The position numbers and the translations under genes were made by a program. The notes under the pieces are model-generated. The model had not been told where the DNA came from. It made no database searches and saw only the letters and a list, made by a program, of their open reading frames with translations. From Halichoerus grypus (Eukaryota; Chordata; Mammalia; Carnivora; Phocidae), in NCBI RefSeq assembly GCF_964656455.1, contig NC_135717.1, forward strand, positions 150,029,793 to 150,093,792: 64,000 nucleotides of DNA, given 5' to 3'. Below are positions 12,193-24,429 of the stretch, one piece after another; position 1 is the stretch's first letter; every line of letters starts with the position of its first letter.

Positions 12193-14621
12193 TTTAAAAG
12201 AAGGGAATTATAGTATTGCAAAGTAAGAACAAGTTCTTTTAACTTTTTTTCAAACTTTTAGGCAGTAACAATTATGATGTGAACTGAATCAGTCAGTTAT
12301 TTAATTTAGGTTTAAAAAAAATCCTACTCACTTTTTGGAGCTAATTGCAGGTTGAGTAATTTAACTTTGACACTGTCTTACTATTTTGACTTCACTTCAT
12401 CTCCCTTAATAGAGTTATATTTGTTACCTAATATAAATTCATACATTTAAAATATGAATTTTAATAATCCTCTTAGTGTTTTTAAATTAGAAATAAATGA
12501 TTTCACTGTGAAATATACATATTCGGGCTCTTCTTCATATTACATTATATCAAGTAAAGTAGCATTGAGGATGGTGAAAGTGGATTGTCAACAATTGTAT
12601 CACTACATCATTGTAGAATAGCTATTATTACAGTTTGATTCCATAAAGGAATTACGGTTATTTGGAAAGATAACTGGGTAAGGCATGAAATGGATAGAGG
12701 AAAAGATTTTACTTTCTTTCCTTGAGAATAAACTTTAGGTAGCTTAGAAAATTCCCATAAATTGAAGTATGAAAAACACATTTAAAAACTGGTACCTGAG
12801 CTTCTGAGGATAAGAATTAAGATAGAATATAAAATTAATACAAGTGTTAACCTTTTCATTCATATAAATAATGACCTTTAATAGAAGGCCTCTAGCCTCC
12901 CAGTTAGCCAGAAATACTCTAGGATTTAAAAAAAAAAAATTCAAAATTAAGATGAGTCACATGCTATCTTGAGATCTAATAAAATGGTGTTTTCTTTCTT
13001 TTTTAACTTTTGTCTAGGTGTAACAAAGAATATTCAAATGCAGATTTGAAACTTACCAATGTTCACATAATTTAAATGAAAGTCATTATCAAAATTCAGA
13101 ATTCCACTGATTTACTACATTGCTATAGGCAACTAATCAACATCAACACAGCTTTAGTAACTTAAATTGCATATTCAGTTGTATAAGATAAAATAGAAAG
13201 AAAACGTGTTAGAGCAATTATCATCATCTTCACTATCATGACCTTTATCATAATGGCGACTAACATTTTTTTAACTCTTCACAGATTGCAAAGTGCTTTC
13301 ATCTCCAGCGTTTCTCACATCTTACAGTTGGCTGAGAGTAAGTAGAACATGTGTTATTTATTCACCCTACCGTTGGAAAATCTGAAAGATACAGAAAAAT
13401 TAAAACAAATGCCAAAATAAGAAGACATTTATGTTGTTTCTATGTCAGGTAGCATTTTAAAAATATGAATGCAGAGGGGCCCAATATGGGAGAAGGCAGT
13501 TAGGAAGATGTGATGTGAGCTAAACAATGGGTCTATGCCTGTTTTAAGATGATTCCCTGCAGATCTCTATTGTTTGATTAGGAAAAACCCAAATAACATT
13601 AAAAGACATGGAGAAATATACATCTTTTAATTCATTATTATAAAAACACTTGAACTGTTATCCATCACTAATCTTGTTTCCTCTATACCCGCACTCCCTC
13701 CCATTGTAACCCATACTAGATTATTGTGAAGCAAATCTAGGACATCACATCATTTCATTTAGGGAAAATGCAAATGTACTTTATAATAGAAAACTAAGTC
13801 TATTAAAATTGGATGTGGATTTAAATAGAAGAAATTATTCTTTGTTTAAATCACTCAAAATTGGTGTTTTTCTTTGGAGATTTATTTATTTTCAAATTCC
13901 TGGATGAATTTGGCCTCCTTCTTCATGAATAACCCATTCTACTTGAAACATCTTAATCTTGTAAACTCTCCCTGAGACTAATCAAATATCTTGTACAGTG
14001 TAAAAACAAGTTCAGAATAATGTCCACTGGATGATTGGTTGTATGGATAAGTTACTACATTTTTAATAGATGACCACTGTAAACACTGTAAATCATCTAC
14101 TGTTTTAGTTAAAAGGATTCCTGTTAACCAAGACACCTGGCTTCTAACACTGCCTACCACAAGTAGCCTTGTGATTTTGAATGAGTTGGGTAACTTTTAT
14201 GGATCCTTTGCCCTGACTAAAAATAAAAAGATAAAAATTTAAAAAATTTTAAAAAAGGATTTATATGCTAGATTATCTATAAAATAGATAGGTATCATAG
14301 TATCGAAATATCAGTTGTGTTATTCTAGCTCTGAAGTACTTCATTTCTTACTTCCATAGTACATATTCATTATTTTGAGGCCATAAGTCCTTGTTCAAAA
14401 GTGACTCTTACCTCATTTAAATAAGCTCTAGTCTCCATACAAGGTAGACCTGCCAAATCTAGAAAAGGAGCAATGATCAGAAAATCAGTAGCAATTATAG
14501 TGACAAATCAATCTTCAAGGACAGAATCTGTGAATATTGAAAGCAAAATCATATCTATCAGGTCTATGGAATTACATAATTTGAGCTTTCTTGAAATGTT
14601 GGGTAGAAATTGACCCTTATT
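12193..14621. other. Unique AT-rich sequence, no gene seen
   Basis: About 2.4 kb without a recognised element. Short minus-strand open frames at 12744-12944 and 13978-14160 have no domain signature. Confidence 0.45.
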
Positions 14622-14632
14622 AATATCTTTGG

Positions 14633-14757
14633 CACCTGTCAATTTGAGCACTGGGTGTTATATGTAAGTGATGAATCACTAAATTCTACTCCTGAAAACA
14701 ATTTCACATTATATGTTAACTAACTAGATTTAAATAAAAACTTGAAAAAGAAAAAAA
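14633..14757 (+). mobile_element. L1 3' UTR tail fragment
   Basis: Only the last 125 bp of an L1 is present: GAGCACTGGGTGTTATATG, a segment ending TATGTTAACTAACTAG, and an A-rich tail. The flanks AATATCTTTGG (14622-14632) and AATATTCTTTGG (14758-14769) look like a target duplication with a one-base indel. Extreme 5' truncation. Confidence 0.8.
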
Positions 14758-15431
14758 ATATTCTTTGGTAATAACTCATTGTCAACATCTGTGGCATTTT
14801 ACTCAAATCAAACTATAAACTTTTGAGGTTGATAGATTTTATTCTCACTGCTGATATCCAATGTGAAATATAAATGTTAAAAATATGGAGAGATCGCTTT
14901 TTAGAATTGTTTTTTAGAGATTGTTTTTAGAATATATTGTTTTTTAGGGATTTGTTCAGTGGTATAACACAAAGAAGAAGCAACCTGCTGCCTGAAAGTT
15001 ACTTTTAGGAAAGAGGCTCACTGAAAGTATTATATTGGCACCTTTGATAATGAAAGTGGTAAAACTTCCTGAAGTTCTTTGAGCATACATTTCTCAAGAA
15101 TTTATTCAGCACATAATAAAACATGAAAAAAAATCCAAAAATACTTCCAGGTATCTAAATAACATTAGCTTTCATTCACATTAGTTTTTACCTTACCTAG
15201 TAATCAGTTACCACCAAAAAGTCATTATGCTTTGACATATTGTCCTCTTTGGCTAAGAGTACTTACATGAAACTTCATTTCCTAAGAGTTGAGGATAGAC
15301 GATTTCAAGATGAGTGAAGCCAAATGTCCTGAAAATACTGTATGTACCTAGAAACAAAAGAGTTCCTCCCAGAGAGGAACTGTGTCCCCTTAGGAACAAC
15401 AAAACAGAGAGATGCATACTTGTACTCGAAT

Positions 15432-15454
15432 ACACACACACACACACACACACA
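15432..15454. repeat. (CA)n microsatellite
   Basis: An uninterrupted run of alternating A and C, about 11 units. Confidence 0.97.
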
Positions 15455-15829
15455 TTCCTAACTGCAATACAAGGGGTAACTGGACCATGCTTTTTGCCTG
15501 TAAGGAAAGAATAAAGATATACTTTGAAAAAATATTCTCAGTCTCTGAATTTAGCTTGTTTCTACCATCCAGACATGATGCAAGATGCTTAAAAGAATGA
15601 ATAGGTAACTTTTGGGAAAGTTGGGGATAAACTGCTAAAATAGTTATTGTGGGTAAATATAAGGTTTTGAGCTCTTTTAATGTTTTTTAAATTATAGAAC
15701 TATAAGTTACACTCTTAACATTTTAGCATTCAAGGTGGAATCTCAGTCTCTTGAACTTCTGTGGTAAAAACCTTAAGAGACCTAAAGTCTCCTAAATTTG
15801 AAGGTAAAGACTTGAAGAAAAAGACTTTT

Positions 15830-16018
15830 TTAAATAAGATTTTATTTATTTATTTTAGAGATAGAGCATGCAAGTAGAGGGAGGAGCAGAGGGAGGACAA
15901 ACAGACTTTGTGCTGAGTGCAGATCCCGCAGCAGGGCTCGATCCCAGGACACTGAGATCATGACCTGAGCCGAAATCAAAAGCCAGACGCCCAGCCGGCT
16001 AAGCTACCCAGGTGCCCC
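15830..16018 (-). mobile_element. Older can-SINE, antisense
   Basis: The minus strand reads GGGGCACCTGGGTAGCTTAG, a diverged head, with a shortened CT-rich body and (TAAA) tail. A perfect 15-bp duplication AAGAAAAAGACTTTT lies at 15815-15829 and 16019-16033. The body differs from the younger SINEs and suggests an older subfamily. Confidence 0.93.
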
Positions 16019-16168
16019 AAGAAAAAGACTTTTGCATCAGATATATGTTTTATCAGTTAGCTGTCTCGATGAATTGCATTTTTGGTATAATCTTGAACAA
16101 CATATAAAATTATTTTAGCTTTATGTGTAGAAAATTACTCTATCCAAAATATAGCTTTAGACTGAAAT

Positions 16169-16244
16169 ATGTAGTGAAAGTGAGGGAATATTTTAAGAAA
16201 ATTCACCACATGTAGTGAAAGTGAGGGAATATTTTAAGAAAATT
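16169..16244. repeat. 35-bp tandem duplication
   Basis: Two identical 35-bp copies lie at 16169-16203 and 16210-16244, separated by CACCAC. Perfect identity implies a recent duplication with a 6-bp spacer. It lies in otherwise unique DNA. Confidence 0.97.
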
Positions 16245-17366
16245 ATGAAACCATCTTTTTTAAAGGTTATAGTGATGTGGGCTTATATTTAAGAGATAAT
16301 TAAAAAAAAATCTTTTATGCCTCTTATTTCCTTTTCAATTGTTTAAGGTTAGATTGTATTTTATAATTCAATTTTGAAACTTCTCCCTGAATTTTACCCA
16401 AATTTTCAGGTATTGAGAATGAGTACTACAAGAATACTTAATCATTTTGTCAGTGGAATACCTTGAGGTAAACCCCACAAAGCCTTTTGAAAATGGTATA
16501 ATAAGTTGTGGCACTCAAATGAAATATTTCATGATATACATGGAAATCCTAAAAACTTTATTTTGTGAGAATAGTGGGGGAATTAGTAGATGGCAGAGTT
16601 GAAATATCCTGTTCAGAAGCTTAAGTCAAACTCTTGCCTGGAAGTCTGCTCTGCATTACTAATGAAATATCTTTATTAAAAATCTATTGTGTACAGAATT
16701 TTGTATGAAAAAACTATGATATAAAGTGCTTGCTGCCATCACAACGATGCATATGTGGTGGCTGTATGAAAAAGGACTAAATGACGGAGCTAAAATCTGC
16801 TCGAATCTTCTGTGTCTATCAAACACCTAGAAATGAAGGAGCATGTCACGTTCTGCTGTGGTGGTTTTGTTGTCAGCTAATGGCAAATTGTTGTGAGTAA
16901 ATAAATTAATGCCACATCTTGGTGGCAGCATTTCTCCCTCTTGGGGTTTACAAGACCATGTGTCTCTCCAGCTTTTCTTCAAGCTTAATCCTATTTACTC
17001 CATTCTCCTTCTACCTACAATATTTTCTTACCTCTGAAACCTGGTTAAAATGAACATGAATAGCCAGCTTCCATCAAATAACCAAAAGGAAATAAGTAAT
17101 CTGAGGGAGGTATATTCTGGGTAAATCAACCTCATTCCTTTGGAATTGATTACCTTCATAAATCATTCATTCTAGGAGAGCTAATTAGTACTACTTAACA
17201 TTAGAACTAATGATCTGCTTTGTTTATTTCACTGAGTCCTTGAATTAATTCAGTTTCCTGACCCCGGAAATGGCTAAGGTGATCATGGACTGATGGACAG
17301 GCAAATGCATAATGTGCTTTCAGCAAAATGTTTGCTTAAGGAAGACCACATGTATAGTTTCCCAAG
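16245..17366. other. Unique sequence, possibly conserved in part
   Basis: No repeat recognised. The sub-stretches 16735-16970 and 17110-17290 have more balanced composition, retain a few CpGs and lack any repeat signature. I list them as candidates for conserved non-coding sequence, on appearance only. Confidence 0.35.
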
Positions 17367-17379
17367 AAAAGTAAGTTAA

Positions 17380-17549
17380 GGGGCACCTGAGTGGCTCAGC
17401 TGAGAATCCAACTCTTGATTTGGGCTCAAGTCATGATCTCAGGGTTGTGAGATTGAGCCCTGTGTCAGGCTCCACATGGGCATGGAGACTGTTTAAGATT
17501 CTCCCTCTCTCTCTCCCTCCCCACTCCTTCCCTAAAGGGAAAAAAAAAA
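17380..17549 (+). mobile_element. Older can-SINE, sense
   Basis: It opens GGGGCACCTGAGTGGCTCAG and ends in an A run. The duplication AAAAGTAAGTTAA is at 17367-17379 and 17550-17562. The GATTTGGGCTCAAGTCATGA body marks an older subfamily. Confidence 0.92.
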
Positions 17550-17753
17550 AAAAGTAAGTTAAAATAATGAAAAAAAAAACCTAAATTGTAGCCACATTAT
17601 GAAACAATCAAGGGAATATAAGGGAGGTATAAATCCTCTGCTAGATCCCTTCTCCTTTCTTATTAGTGACATAGGTACTTAATTAATCCTATCTGTTTCT
17701 GGTGTGTGCATGGACACTCAGAAGGAGATAACGTCTCGATTAAAGAGAACTTC

Positions 17754-18085
17754 GTGAATTGTGTAAGACTGTTGAATCACAGACCTGTACCTCTGAAACA
17801 AATAATACATTATATGTTAAAAAAAAAAAAAAGGTAGCAGGAAGGGAAAAATGAAGGGGGGGAATCGGAGGGGGAGATGAACCATGAGAGACTATGGACT
17901 CTGAGAAACAAACTGAGGGTTCTAGAGGGGAGGGCGTGGGGGGATGGGTTAGCCTGGTGATGGGTATTAAAGAGGGCACGTTCTGCATGGAGCACTGGGT
18001 GTTATACGCAAACAATGAATCATGGAACACTACATCAAAAACTAATGATGTAATGTATGGTGATTAACATAAATAAGAAAAAAAA
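17754..18085 (+). mobile_element. L1 3' UTR fragment with doubled tail
   Basis: Only L1 3' UTR is present. It starts inside a first tail module (AAGACTGTTGAATCACAGAC... ending TACATTATATGTTA plus an A run) and runs into a second module (ACCATGAGAGACTATGGAC... ending GTATGGTGATTAACAT). The same junction appears at 57285-57300, so the double tail is inherited by the family. Flanks AAAGAGAACTTC (17742-17753) and AAAGAGGACTTC (18086-18097) are a target duplication with one mismatch. The two minus-strand open frames over it are spurious. Confidence 0.9.
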
Positions 18086-18098
18086 AAAGAGGACTTCA

Positions 18099-18462
18099 AC
18101 TCCCTGGGTTTAGACCTCAGTCTGTACTTCCTAAATTGATTAAGTTCTTCTTCTCACACCCCACATGGCTGATCCCCAGACAATGATTTACCTGACATTT
18201 ACTGCCAAGTTTCAGTACCCCACTGACTTTTGTCCCACATTTTCCCTATACAAAACTAGTATTTTCAGCACTTTGGAGACAGTCTTTGAGACATTAGTCT
18301 ACCGTCTTTCTGGTGTTGGTCTCGCTGAAATAAATTCCTTTCTTATTTCACCACCACTTATCCTGGACTTTGAAATTTGTCAGTGGTGAGTTGGTCAAAC
18401 CTGATCTGTTTGGGACCCCTGGAGCTCAGGTGTTCTTGGGCCCTGAATCCCAGTTACACACT
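18099..18462 (+). repeat. Candidate LTR relic
   Basis: An AATAAA-type signal in GCTGAAATAAATTCC, a pyrimidine-rich stretch, and an end near CCCAGTTACACA resemble the R-U5 side of an endogenous retrovirus LTR. No primer-binding site or internal region follows. It could be unrelated unique DNA. Confidence 0.35.
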
Positions 18463-18639
18463 CTTACTATCTGTCTAAGCAGTAAGATACCTTTCTCAGA
18501 AAAGAGAAACTAAGAGCCAACATAATAAAACTACAAAGGGTAAATGTCATTAAGATATTGTGATTTATAAGAAATATATTTATATAGTCTTTTAGATGAC
18601 CAAAATATATCTCTCATATATATTTGGTCTTCACCACTG

Positions 18640-19490
18640 TTCCTGGCTCACAGCTCCCAAAACCCTTGGGATAGCCTATGTGTTGAGAGTCACCTAAGTG
18701 TCTTTTGCTATGTTAATGAGGTGACTTAGAAAGGAGGGAAGTTGGGGGCTGGTAGCTGGAGAACTAACCACATGACTAGAAGGTTGAAACTTTTAGTCCC
18801 ACCCACTATCTCCTGGGAGAGGACAGAGTTTAATCAATTGCCAATGTCCAGTGATTTAACCAATCATGACTATGTAATTAAGCCCCTGTAAAAACCCAAG
18901 AAGACCAGGTTCAGAGGGCTTCTGGGTTGGTAAACACATGTAGGTGTTGGGAGAGTGGCGCACCTGGAGAGGGTATGGAAGTTTTGTACATTCTCCCCAT
19001 ATCCTGCCCTGTGCCTCTCTTCCATCTGGCTCTTCCTAAGTCGTATCTTTTTATAATAAAATGGTGATCTAGTAAGTAAAAGGTTTCTCTGAGTTCTGTG
19101 AACTGCTCTAGCAAACTAATAAAACCTGACAAGGGTGTCATGGGAACCTTTGACTTAGAGCCACCTGGTCAGAAGTACAACAACCTGAATTTGAGATTGG
19201 AATCTTGAGCAGGGTAAGGGGTGTGTGTAGTCTTGTAGGACTGAACCCTTAATCTGTGGAATCTTATGCTTTCTCCAGGTAAATAGTGTCAGAATTGAGT
19301 TGTATTGCAGGACACCCAGACAGTGTCCAAGAGTTCCTTGTCAGTGTGGGGAAGCCTCTGCACACACATATTGGAATTGGGTCCAAGAGCCTAATTTAGT
19401 TATGCTAGATCAGTGGTTTACATTTGGGCCCTATAGTTTCAAAATGTGGAATGCATACCCCTGGTTGTACCTGAAATTATTTGAGTTGTA
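18640..19490 (+). repeat. Ancient LTR-like repeat, family not assigned
   Basis: About 850 bp that reads like a mammalian solo LTR. There is a promoter-like segment (CCAATCATGACTATGTAATT, CCCCTGTAAAAACCC), a GGGTTGGTAAACACATG block, TTTTATAATAAAATGG as a polyadenylation region, and a U5-like end with TAGTGTCAGAATTGAGTTG and AGGACACCCAGACAGTG. I recognise the pattern as interspersed and mammal-wide but cannot name the family safely. The open frames at 18911-19141 and 19300-19491 are not genes. Confidence 0.55.
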
Positions 19491-19607
19491 ACAAAAGACA
19501 TGGCATTAAATAACATTGACTCACATGATGAGGGGTATTCAATTTTCTACTCTCTTAATCCTTTTATTTATTTTTTACTTTTGGAATATGTAGTTAATAC
19601 CTCTTTA

Positions 19608-19803
19608 GGGGCGCCTGGGTGGCTCAGTCGTTAAGCGTCTGCCTTCGGCTCAGGTCATGATCCCAGGGTCCTGGGATCGAGCCCCGCATCGGGCTCCCTG
19701 CTCCGCGGGAAGCCTGCTTCTCCCTCTCCCACTCCCCCTGCTTGTGTTCCCTCTCTCGCTATCTCTCTCTCTGTCAGATAAATAAATAAAATCTTAAAAA
19801 AAA
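19608..19803 (+). mobile_element. can-SINE, sense, near consensus
   Basis: A full copy: GGGGCGCCTGGGTGGCTCAG head, GGTCATGATCCCAGGGTCC (B-box region), CT-rich body, then AAATAAATAAAATC and an A run. The target duplication AATACCTCTTTA lies at 19596-19607 and 19804-19815. Among the youngest-looking SINEs here, since it retains several CpGs. Confidence 0.97.
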
Positions 19804-19924
19804 AATACCTCTTTAATATTTGCTAATTGTCCTTTATGATGAGAACATAGCTCAGTTCAGAATCTTCAACAGATAACAATATCCAGTTCGAATTTAATAC
19901 TTTTTAAAATTTTTAGTTATAGTT

Positions 19925-19948
19925 TTCTATTTACAATAATTATAAAAA
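19925..19948 (+). other. Donor site of a 24-bp templated filler
   Basis: These 24 bases in unique AT-rich DNA are identical to 20671-20694, which lie inside a can-SINE that should not contain them. See the finding on templated insertion. Confidence 0.85.
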
Positions 19949-20621
19949 AATCTTCAAAATAAAGTTGGATACAGAGGAGTTGGATTAAAAAGTCAACACC
20001 AAAATGCTGACTTTTGAGAATATGAGATATGAAATATGAATAGTATCCTACTTTGCTAGAATTACTTTTGAAAAATTATAATTTAATAAGAAAGATAAAG
20101 AGGAAACTATCTTAACAAATACTAATTATTCCATTGCTAGAAATCTAGCATATTATTTTTTAGGGTTAGAAATTAGTATTTTTTAAAGACTAGTTCTTGT
20201 TAAGAACCTCAAGATGTGTAACTTGCATATTCAAGGTCCTAACCTTGTATCTATCTGATACTAAATATTTAAAAGTCATCCTCACATACTTTCATTTCTC
20301 TGCAGCACTTCTCAGTCTATCAACTAACTAAAATATCTTTAAGTGGAACCAAGAAAGTTGGGACTCCTGGAGATCAGGAATAATCCCATCCATTCATTCA
20401 GTCATGTTTTTTCTATTGGTTCATATTTATGAATCCCACTTTTGTGCCAGCTTTATGTTGTAAAATGAAAACACAAAGAAACATATGATAATGTGATTTC
20501 AAGAAAGTAGTAGCTGTAAAACAAACTACATTTGACTTAGGATTTTTTTTATATTTTGTATTTTGTATTTTGTTTGTCAAGGAAAGTTATAAGAAAAGCA
20601 GAGTATTAAAGTTCTTTTGTG

Positions 20622-20837
20622 GGGGTGCATGGGTGACTCAGTCAGTTAAGCATTCTCCTCTTGGTTTCAGTTCTATTTACAATAATTATAAAAAGATCAT
20701 GGTCTCAGGGTCCTGAGATTGAGCCCCACATCAGGCTCCACACTCAGTGAGGAGTCTGCTTGTCCCTCTTCCTCTGCTCCTCCCCCTGCTCCCTCTCTTT
20801 CTCTCTCATAAATAAATAAAATCTTTTAAAAAATAAG
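20622..20837 (+). mobile_element. Older can-SINE carrying a foreign 24-bp insert
   Basis: The head is GTGCATGGGTGACTCAGTCA and the tail (AAATA)n plus A run. The duplication AGTTCTTTTGTG is at 20610-20621 and 20838-20849. Between TTGGTTTCAG (ending 20670) and the B-box region, the expected CTCAG is replaced by 24 bases (20671-20694) copied from 19925-19948, about 720 bp upstream. Apart from that it is an older subfamily copy. Confidence 0.93.
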
Positions 20838-21189
20838 AGTTCTTTTGTGAAGGACATGCCACATCTAAATCCATAATTCTGCCATTCTCTATTTATTATA
20901 CCTGGTCCTCTGCTAGTTGTATCCCCCACCAGCCCCCTAAAGGTGTTGAACTGATGATCTCAAGTTTAGAATAAAGTGGAGCATCTTTAATTAAATAAAT
21001 TGAATAAATTGATCTGCAAAGAGCACTGAGAACTATGAGAATATGCAGAAAACATACGGCCCATTTTAGTGTAAATGAAGGCAGATATGTTTGAAAAACA
21101 AGTAACGGTTATCTCAGTATAAAAGAGATTTTTAAAAATGTTCCCCAGGCAAAGGGAAGAGCATATAAAAAGATGTAGCAACTAGAGGC

Positions 21190-21350
21190 AGATCATGTGT
21201 TGTAGCTGAGAACATTGTAAAGCTTTACGAGAATAGAGGCAAAAGATGAGGAGATGTCTGAAGGAGAGAGTCTGAAGGCAGATTGAGAAAGGCCTTTTAA
21301 ATTGCAATGAGAAGTTTGAGATTCATCTTAGAGTGTTAATACTAATGGTA
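21190..21350 (-). repeat. L2 fragment
   Basis: GAGAAAGGCCTTTTAAATTG followed by GAAGTTTGAGATTCATC matches the antisense layout of an L2 segment. Diverged; moderate certainty only. Confidence 0.45.
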
Positions 21351-21354
21351 ACTC

Positions 21355-21928
21355 ATATTTTCCAGGTAACAGCTAGCTTGAAGATAAAGATTTGATGACC
21401 ACAGTCTCTGTTCTGGGCCCAGCCCTGTTTGGTTTGCAGGACCAAATTCCCCTAGTCCTTCACTTACTTGGGTCCTAAGTTAATTTCATACTCCTCCTGG
21501 GCATCTGCTCTCTGAGGCTGCTTTCTCTGGCATACTTAAAGTGATTTATCTTTAAAATGGCTTCAGTCCCAAGGGGGGGAGTCACTCCAAATGACTAAAT
21601 CACATACCTTGGATTCTAAGCTGCTCTTTCACAGCAGAGCGCTGGAGGCACATTGAAAAGTGCATTAATTAAAGTTCATGGTGACTGTGGTTCCCACTAG
21701 TCATCTCTTCTTTCCCTTCCTCTGTTTTTCCTTCCTATTTTCTTTTTCTACCTACTATTCATGAAGGGCTAGGAGGATTTTTTTTCCTACTTTTGTAATC
21801 AGCTAAGTGCTCTTCGAAGGTATAGCATTTCAAAAATTGAATTTGGGGGAAAAAGACATGCTGTCAAAACCAAAAGAGATGATATGCTCCATTATAAAAT
21901 AAAATATTCAGAGTATCATTTATATGTT
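21355..21928. other. Repeat-free, GC-richer unique segment
   Basis: No repeat recognised. The part from 21400 to 21720 is richer in G and C than its surroundings and includes GTGCATTAATTAAAGTTCAT and CAGAGCGCTGGAGGCACATT. It could be a conserved non-coding element. No open frame or splice pattern stands out. Confidence 0.35.
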
Positions 21929-21944
21929 TAAATTATTCATTACA

Positions 21945-22148
21945 GGGGCGCCCAGGTGGCTCAGTCGTTGGGCGTCTGCCTTCTGCTCAGGTCATGATCC
22001 CAGGGTCCTGGGATCGAGCCCCGCATCCGGCTCCCTGCTCCACGGGAGGCCTGCTTCTCCCTCTCCCACTCCCCCTGCTTGTGTTCCCTCTCTCGCTGTG
22101 TCTCTCTCTGTCAAATAAATAAATAAAATCTTTAAAAAAAATAAAAAA
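21945..22148 (+). mobile_element. can-SINE, sense, near consensus
   Basis: Head GGGGCGCCCAGGTGGCTCAG, full body, (AAAT)n tail. The 16-bp duplication TAAATTATTCATTACA lies at 21929-21944 and 22149-22164. The 64-codon open frame across it (21924-22118) is spurious. Confidence 0.97.
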
Positions 22149-22411
22149 TAAATTATTCATTACAATGACAGAAAATTATGATTATTTTCCCCCTGTGGTA
22201 CATGTCATATTTCTCAAAACAGGTGGAAAATAGGACAGTCAGTCCTTTCTGTGTCATATTTAAATTGCTTCTTCTGTCAATGGGTTTAGTGAAATTTGAT
22301 TGGCAGTTGTACTAAGTCTAAGTACTTTCAAGAGAAGATTAATAAGAATTGGGAAAACCATCACTTATTGATGCTGGTCATAACTCCAGAGAGTCTTTAA
22401 GAAACTAAAAC

Positions 22412-22440
22412 AAGATATGGGCTTTTTTTTTTTTTTTTTT
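22412..22440. repeat. Left target-site duplication of the RPL23A retrocopy
   Basis: AAGATATGGGC followed by 18 T, matched at 22972-23000. Because the retrocopy's poly(A) is also a T run on this strand, the exact boundary inside the Ts cannot be placed. Confidence 0.9.
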
Positions 22441-23001
<561 letters not shown>

Positions 23002-23423
23002 TCATTTTACAGTATTTCATTTGTGTTCATTTAATGTTGATTTCCACTCCCCTCCTTGAAGTCTGTCATTGGTTCCTCATAAGCTTCAAGATAAACATGT
23101 AACTCTGACCAAGGCATGTAAAGTCATAATGACTCACCTATTTATTGATTTATTCATCATTTAGTAAATATTTATTGAGCACCTATTATATGTCATATTC
23201 TTTACTAATTGCATTGCCCATTTGGTTTGTGCTTAGCTTTTAAGCTTTTCTCCTACCATGTTCCCAGTCACACTCTTCATGACAGCCATCCAAGGATCTA
23301 CTTGCAATCCTCAAAACATGCTCAGGTTAATCATACTTTCACATCTTCCCTCTCCTGTTTCTATGCTGAGAATGGCTTTTACCTCTTATTTATCTAACTT
23401 AATAGTTCCAACAAAATAGCTGA

Positions 23424-23629
23424 TTTTTTTTAAAGGATTTTATTTATTTGACAGAGAGAGAGACAGCCAGAGAGGGAACACAAGCAGGAGGAGTGGGAGA
23501 GGGAGAAGCAGGCTTCCCACAGAGCAGGGAGCCTGATGCGGGGCTCGATGCTGGGCTCAACCCCAGGACCCCGGGATCATGACCTGAGCCGAAGGCAGAC
23601 ACTTAACGACTGAGCCACCCAGGCACCCC
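23424..23629 (-). mobile_element. can-SINE, antisense
   Basis: The minus strand reads GGGGTGCCTGGGTGGCTCAG. The duplication AAAATAGCTGA lies at 23413-23423 and 23630-23640. A small internal expansion near 23540-23565 (CTCGATGCTGGGCTCAACC in place of a single GCTCGAT-CCC) lengthens it compared with other copies. Confidence 0.94.
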
Positions 23630-23640
23630 AAAATAGCTGA

Positions 23641-23795
23641 CTTTTAAAATCACCTAGGAAGTTTCAAAAAAACATATTCCAGGTACCCAACCTCAAGGAT
23701 TTGGATTCAGTAGATCCATAGTGATACCTTTAAATCTTATATTTGTAAAAGAGTCGCAAGAGATAGAGATAATCTGGGTGATTTTGAAACACTTG
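23641..23795 (+). repeat. MER5A-like hAT fossil
   Basis: AAAATCACCTAGGAAGTTTC, GGATTTGGATTCAGTAGATC and ATCTGGGTGATTTTGAAA follow the MER5A order: an ATCACCTGG-like start, a GATTCAGTAG centre and a GGTGATT end. Terminal inverted repeats are eroded. It lies inside the L2 next to the SINE. Confidence 0.6.
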
Positions 23796-24429
23796 ACCAA
23801 TTAATGTCACTTTAGACTTTAAGGATCAAATTAGGTACCATCTCCCATTCATTAGTTGACCTCATAATTTTACATAAGTGGTCCTATTATGTCTTCAGTA
23901 ACAGCACTTGCATTACACAAACTGTACTCAAAGTATTCATATTTTAGGTTTTTTTTTCCTTCCAGACAGAAAGTTACTAGTGAGCAAGTTGTGTATCCTC
24001 TTCACTCTATCCTGAGTGCAGAAGCCCAGATCAATCATTGTTCAATAAATGAATGAGTTTAAATCAATATTCTTTATTTGCATTGGAATACCCTGAAAAT
24101 AGTGAGGACTTTTAAGTCTACACAAATATTACTTACTGGGCATAGTAGTATGATGCCCCTCAAGACACAAAATTATGAACAAGTCAATTAATCATTTATC
24201 ATTACTATATCATAAATATACTTTTATGAGGATGATTAGATTACAGAGAAGAAATATTTATCATACCTCTGTTATTTAATTTCCAGATGAATCTTAATAT
24301 TTTAAAAACATTATCTTTAACTCCAAGCTATGAATATTTTTTCTCAAAGTGTGATCCATAGGCCACCTGCTTAGAATTACTTAAGGCTGATATTAAAATT
24401 CAAGTCACAGCCTAAGAGACTAATGTAAC

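Larger units (their letters stand above)
23060..24060 (+). repeat. L2 (LINE-2), 3' part, interrupted
   Basis: Segments in L2 order: ATTGGTTCCTCATAAGCTTC near 23070, CAGTCACACTCTTCATGACA near 23265, then after interruptions a 3' end with GTATCCTCTTCACTCTATCC and TTCAATAAATGAATGAG near 24050. A can-SINE (23424-23629) and a MER5A-like element (23641-23795) split it. Diverged, so the internal limits are approximate. TTTATTGAGCACCTATTAT at 23169 is a similar L2-like motif. Confidence 0.6.
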
